Origin: Xylocopa sonorina
Lineage: Eukaryota; Arthropoda; Insecta; Hymenoptera; Apidae
DNA length: 64,000 nt
Assembly (NCBI RefSeq): GCF_050948175.1
Contig: NC_135209.1
Span: 4,216,001-4,280,000 of the forward strand
Reading direction: 5' to 3'
In this document: positions 60,836 to 64,000 of the stretch, one piece after another
How the letters are laid out: every line of letters begins with the position of its first letter
Position numbering within the stretch: position 1 is the stretch's first letter
Made by a program: the position numbers and the translations under genes
Notes under the pieces: generated by a model
Database searches by the model: none
Told to the model about the DNA's origin: nothing
What the model saw: only the letters and a program-made list of their open reading frames with translations

Positions 60836-61000
60836 GGATCGTGGTGTCGAATGCAGGGGCCGGAGGTGTGCCAGTCGGGATCGCCGTGGCCAGGCAACGA
60901 TTGCAGCACCAGGAAACCTCCACGTCGATGCGCAATGTGTCCCTGAGTCATCACACGTCGCACCACGCGAGCTATCATCACTTTCAGCCCGATAATCTGG
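60836..61000 (+). CDS. Host gene internal exon 6 of window (55 codons)
   Basis: The acceptor is TGCCTTTCAG|GG with a pyrimidine tract, the donor is CTGG|GTAAGT (full consensus), phase 1 at both ends, 165 bases. The peptide begins GIVVSNAGAGGVPVGIAVAR, then QRLQHQETSTSMRNVSLS, and closes with a His-rich run (HHTSHHASYHHFQPDNL). Like exon 3 it is His-rich and disordered. An in-frame ATG at 60928 could start a short isoform if the GC-rich region upstream is a promoter. A plus-one open frame is present but lacks phase agreement with the upstream exons. The gene continues past the donor, but no further exon is visible by 64000. Confidence 0.78.
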
Positions 61001-64000
61001 GTAAGTTTTCCTCTATTTCGCTCCGCGTCTCCTCTTGGCATGCACGCGACGATTCCTTCCATCCTTTCTCTCCCATCGATCGAAATTCGATGCCAGTTTG
61101 ACGGGAAATTTGGATTCTTCCATTCGACAAATTTGGTAACTCAGAGTCTCGATGTAGTTGCGTTCTGGTAAAAGTAACATCGACGAGGATCGATGCAAGA
61201 AAATTGTGCAAGTGTTTTATACAAGGTGAAGAGAAGTACAGAAAGATTGGGTTGAAAAATTGCTCGGTTTAGCGAAAAGTGGCTTCGTAATTGGACTGAA
61301 TGAAATTGAAGTAGAATAAGGGTACAAAGAAGCAATTGTTGGACTTCCTCGAATAAAAATCGCGAGTAACAACGAAAGTATTGGAGAGTAACGAGTAGCT
61401 TATCGTCGAGATAAAAACTTATCTAACTCGTGCGATACTCTGTGGCGCTTGGAAGTAAGTTGCAATTTCTCGAGCGTTCCAAGATAAAATTGAACAAACA
61501 ATTGCGCGTAATGACGTAACGATTGAATGAAAATCAGAATTCGTACGATGGAAGTGACGTTCGATAATTGAAATACACACGTCTCGTCTAGAAACCTTCC
61601 ATTGTCCGCTCGTACAGCAACGAAAATTTGCAATTATCTCTGAACAATTAAATAGAACGTTACTCTACATTCTACTAATAGGCAACAATAGATCGTTTCG
61701 TTATTTAGCGTCAAATATATCCGAAGCGCGTGTATCATCGCGGCTCGAGCGGACTCGTTATTATTAATTCACCAATACCGGGGAATTGTTAATCATTTAT
61801 CGGTGCGCGCGGAATTTATGGGTTAATTAGTACTGATGAATCACGTTGCCGCAAGAAATATATTCTTCCGACGATAGATACACGGCTGTGTCTGAAATAA
61901 TTAGGAAAACGCATTTGCGGATAATTGAGCGAAATAAATGACGCGGCAGGTTAACGTGAAGCAATCTCTTTGGTAATTAAAATGCTCAGGAACACCCACA
62001 GATGTATCGTGCACACCTTGAAATGTGTTCGATGATTTTGGTCAGTCAAAAGTTCGCAGAAAAATCGCGAGAATGTAAACGCTGGGCTGATCAGCAGCGC
62101 AGTCCATTGATTTTCCTTCTTCTACACCTCAGGCAGGCTAATGCTCATTATCTGCATTCGAAATTGATACCGTGCACGATAGAACGGGAAGTTTAATTAA
62201 ACTTGAGTCATACTATCGCTCGAATACTTTCATTACTCACCGCGTGTTATGGGTGGCCACCCTTGGGTGGCTGACGCCAGATTATTTTGACTCGTCCATT
62301 CCGTACCTTTATGCACAGGATGAATAGTCGAATATATCACGGGCAACGTGCAAACTTTACATCGCGGGTAATAAGGAAACCGCCTGCGAACCGGCGATAC
62401 ATCACTGACTTTGTACGCACGAATCTGAAACTTGTAAATTCGTGCAGGCGACGCAACGGCACATCTCGACACCGATTTTCGAGCCTACATTTTCTACAAA
62501 AACTAAATATCCTTCCAATTAATCAGACTCGTCGAGGCGTTCTCGTACGTTCGAAGCAAATTCGCAGCTTGACGCGACACGCGAGAGAAAGCCTTTGAGC
62601 TTAACCAACATCTTTCAACCCTTCTCGTGTATTTTCAAGAAGAAAAGACCCGTGACGCGAACCAAAGTACACGTCACCCTGGAATTGGACGTCCCAGTGA
62701 CGCGTGAGTACGTTGACGTTCCTTGTACCGAAGTGTTAAAAGGTTAACCGTGTCCACGAGGGAAAGAGAGAGGCAGAGAACGAAACGTGCATACTCTCGA
62801 GGAAAGATACGCCTGTTCGACTCCTTAAAGACGCGAGGCATCCAATGTCGCTTCGAAGTAGTAATTATATCGCGATTAAATCGTAGAAAAGTAGCAGGCA
62901 GCCAATGGTAGAGTCTCGAATCCTGAACAACGACGCAAAGTAATTTTGCAGAGGCTGTTGATCAAAATATTAATCCATAAAGGCAGCAAGAATTTCACCA
63001 GCTAGCAAGCAAAATAGAGCCAAAATCAAGACTCGCTGCAGCAACGTTTACTCAATCGCTTTTGATACAACGACGCGAAGTATTGTTTCAGAGGCTGCTG
63101 GTACCCTCTCGAAGGATCCAAATTCTACAAAGCAGACATCAAAATATTAATCCATAAAGGCAGCAAGAATTTCGCCAGCTAGCAAGACTGAGCCAAAATC
63201 AAGACTCGCTGCAGCAACGTTTACTCAATCGCTTTTGATACAACGACGCGAAATATTTTTGCAGAGGTTGCTGGTACCCTCTCGAAGGATCGAAATTCTA
63301 TAAAGTAGAGATTAAAATATTAATCCATAAAGGCAACAAGAATTTCGCCAGCTAACAAGCAAGACTGAGCCAAAATCAAGACTCGCTGCAGCAACGTTTA
63401 CTCACTCGCTTCTGATACGCAGTAATGCTCAGGGTCGACTACATTCGCGTGTACGAACCGTGCGCAGAGAAAAACTCATTCTAGGCTAATTACTTTTCAT
63501 ACCTGTCCGAGTGCGCGCCGGTTCTGGTATTGTCCCGAACGATCGCCGCGCTCTTACGACGCTACGCGTCTTCCTGAGCGTCTTTTTTACACGCTGGCCA
63601 CGTCTCGAGTTAATCGTGCTAACCGAGGCGTGGGGGTCGCCTTCATTCAGAAGGTTTTCGGAGGTTTTCCGTTCCAGCCCGCCGTTCGAACGCCCCCAGC
63701 CGATAGATTTCATTCACTCTGACTCCAGTCACTCGCTCTTAACCTGAATTCCAACGGCGATCGGTTCAGTTGCACGCTCGACTATGAATGGAATATCTTC
63801 TCGAATAAATATTCCAGGCTACCAACAGACCGAACTCGCTAATTGCTCTTTCTATACACGTTTTTCGAGCCTCAGAGTGTATCTCGTTGGCCAAGACAAT
63901 GGCGAGTCACAAATCTGTTGACTCTTTCAATACGCCACCTGTATCTTAGTAAAGAAGGGTTCGTGGCAGTCAATGAAGTCTTTCGACCAGTTCTACATTC
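61001..64000 (+). other. Downstream intron sequence to the window end
   Basis: It begins with the exon-6 donor GTAAGT. Sequence to about 62.9 kb is AT-rich with no exon that I can support. From 62.9 to 63.4 kb lies a three-copy tandem repeat, and from there to the end only CpG-rich non-coding sequence. The next exon of the gene must lie beyond the window or be too short to recognise. Confidence 0.65.
62927..63418. repeat. Three-copy 140-180-bp tandem repeat
   Basis: Copies start near 62927, 63067 and 63240 at ACAACGACGC. They share TTAATCCATAAAGGC, AGCCAAAATCAAGACTCGCT and GCAGCAACGTTTACTCA. Copy 1 lacks the block GCTGGTACCCTCTCGAAGGA found in copies 2 and 3, which accounts for its shorter length. 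Copy 3 has the most unique changes near its end. Confidence 0.92.

Larger units (their letters stand above)
29987..61000 (+). other. Host gene locus: six internal exons of an unidentified nuclear-regulator-like protein
   Basis: Six plus-strand exons of 222, 126, 276, 369, 231 and 165 bases share frame and splice phase: every junction falls after the first base of a codon. Joined they give 463 codons with no stop. The product is low-complexity and polar (Gly, Ser, Thr, Pro, Asn, His), with three psi-K-x-E SUMO-type motifs, a GKKRE basic patch and His-rich stretches, and no visible folded domain, signal peptide or membrane segment. This is the usual look of a long linker in a transcription factor or co-regulator. 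Neither a start nor a stop exon is present. A CAMTA-family spacer is one guess with no diagnostic residues behind it; other large nuclear factors are equally possible. Introns here are about 2.3, 7.5, 1.3, 10.5 and 8.0 kb. Confidence 0.75.

Noticed and set aside
62927..63418. Regular repeats that could be mistaken for a CRISPR array
   Set aside because: Units of 140-180 bases are contiguous without unique spacers and the genome is eukaryotic; ordinary tandem repeat.

Overview
This is a piece of animal nuclear genome, most likely from an insect and plausibly a hymenopteran (bee, wasp or ant). The reasons are a few short coding exons separated by introns of 1.3 to 10.5 kb, canonical GT-AG splice sites, eukaryotic tRNA genes without an encoded CCA, many simple repeats, and unusually abundant CpG in non-coding sequence. 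The taxonomic call is inference from composition and architecture; no marker gene settles it. There are no operons, ribosome binding sites or prokaryotic features.

The backbone is one plus-strand protein gene, seen only through six internal exons: 29987-30208, 32474-32599, 40059-40334, 41680-42048, 52595-52825 and 60836-61000. Each has a consensus acceptor and donor, and each is an exact multiple of three bases. All splice junctions are phase 1, so the exons join in frame into 463 codons and any one can be skipped without a frameshift. The encoded protein is disordered and rich in Ser, Thr, Gly, Pro, Asn and His, with no folded domain visible. It has three SUMO-type psi-K-x-E sites and a basic patch, typical of the linker of a large nuclear regulator. 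Start and stop exons lie outside the window, so the gene is not named; a spacer of a CAMTA-type factor is one unproven possibility.

Positions 1-29986 hold no exon of this gene that I can support. They are either a long upstream intron or intergenic sequence, with microsatellites, purine tracts, a hairpin-type repeat and one candidate minus-strand exon. The first intron contains two near-identical tRNA-Phe(GAA) genes on the host strand, and begins with a 195-bp tandem duplication that copies the 5' splice site.

The later introns carry a short element with TTAA ends and perfect inverted repeats (piggyBac-like non-autonomous transposon), two related hairpin elements (one upstream of exon 1), and local tandem repeats of about 131, 157, 126-138 and (downstream of exon 6) 140-180 bp. 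There are also long purine/pyrimidine-skewed stretches, and two places that could be alternative promoters or first exons (41639-41651, and about 59670-60185). A broken minus-strand coding remnant with faint TIR-domain resemblance lies just upstream of exon 4. The final 3 kb are intron or downstream sequence ending in a three-copy tandem repeat.
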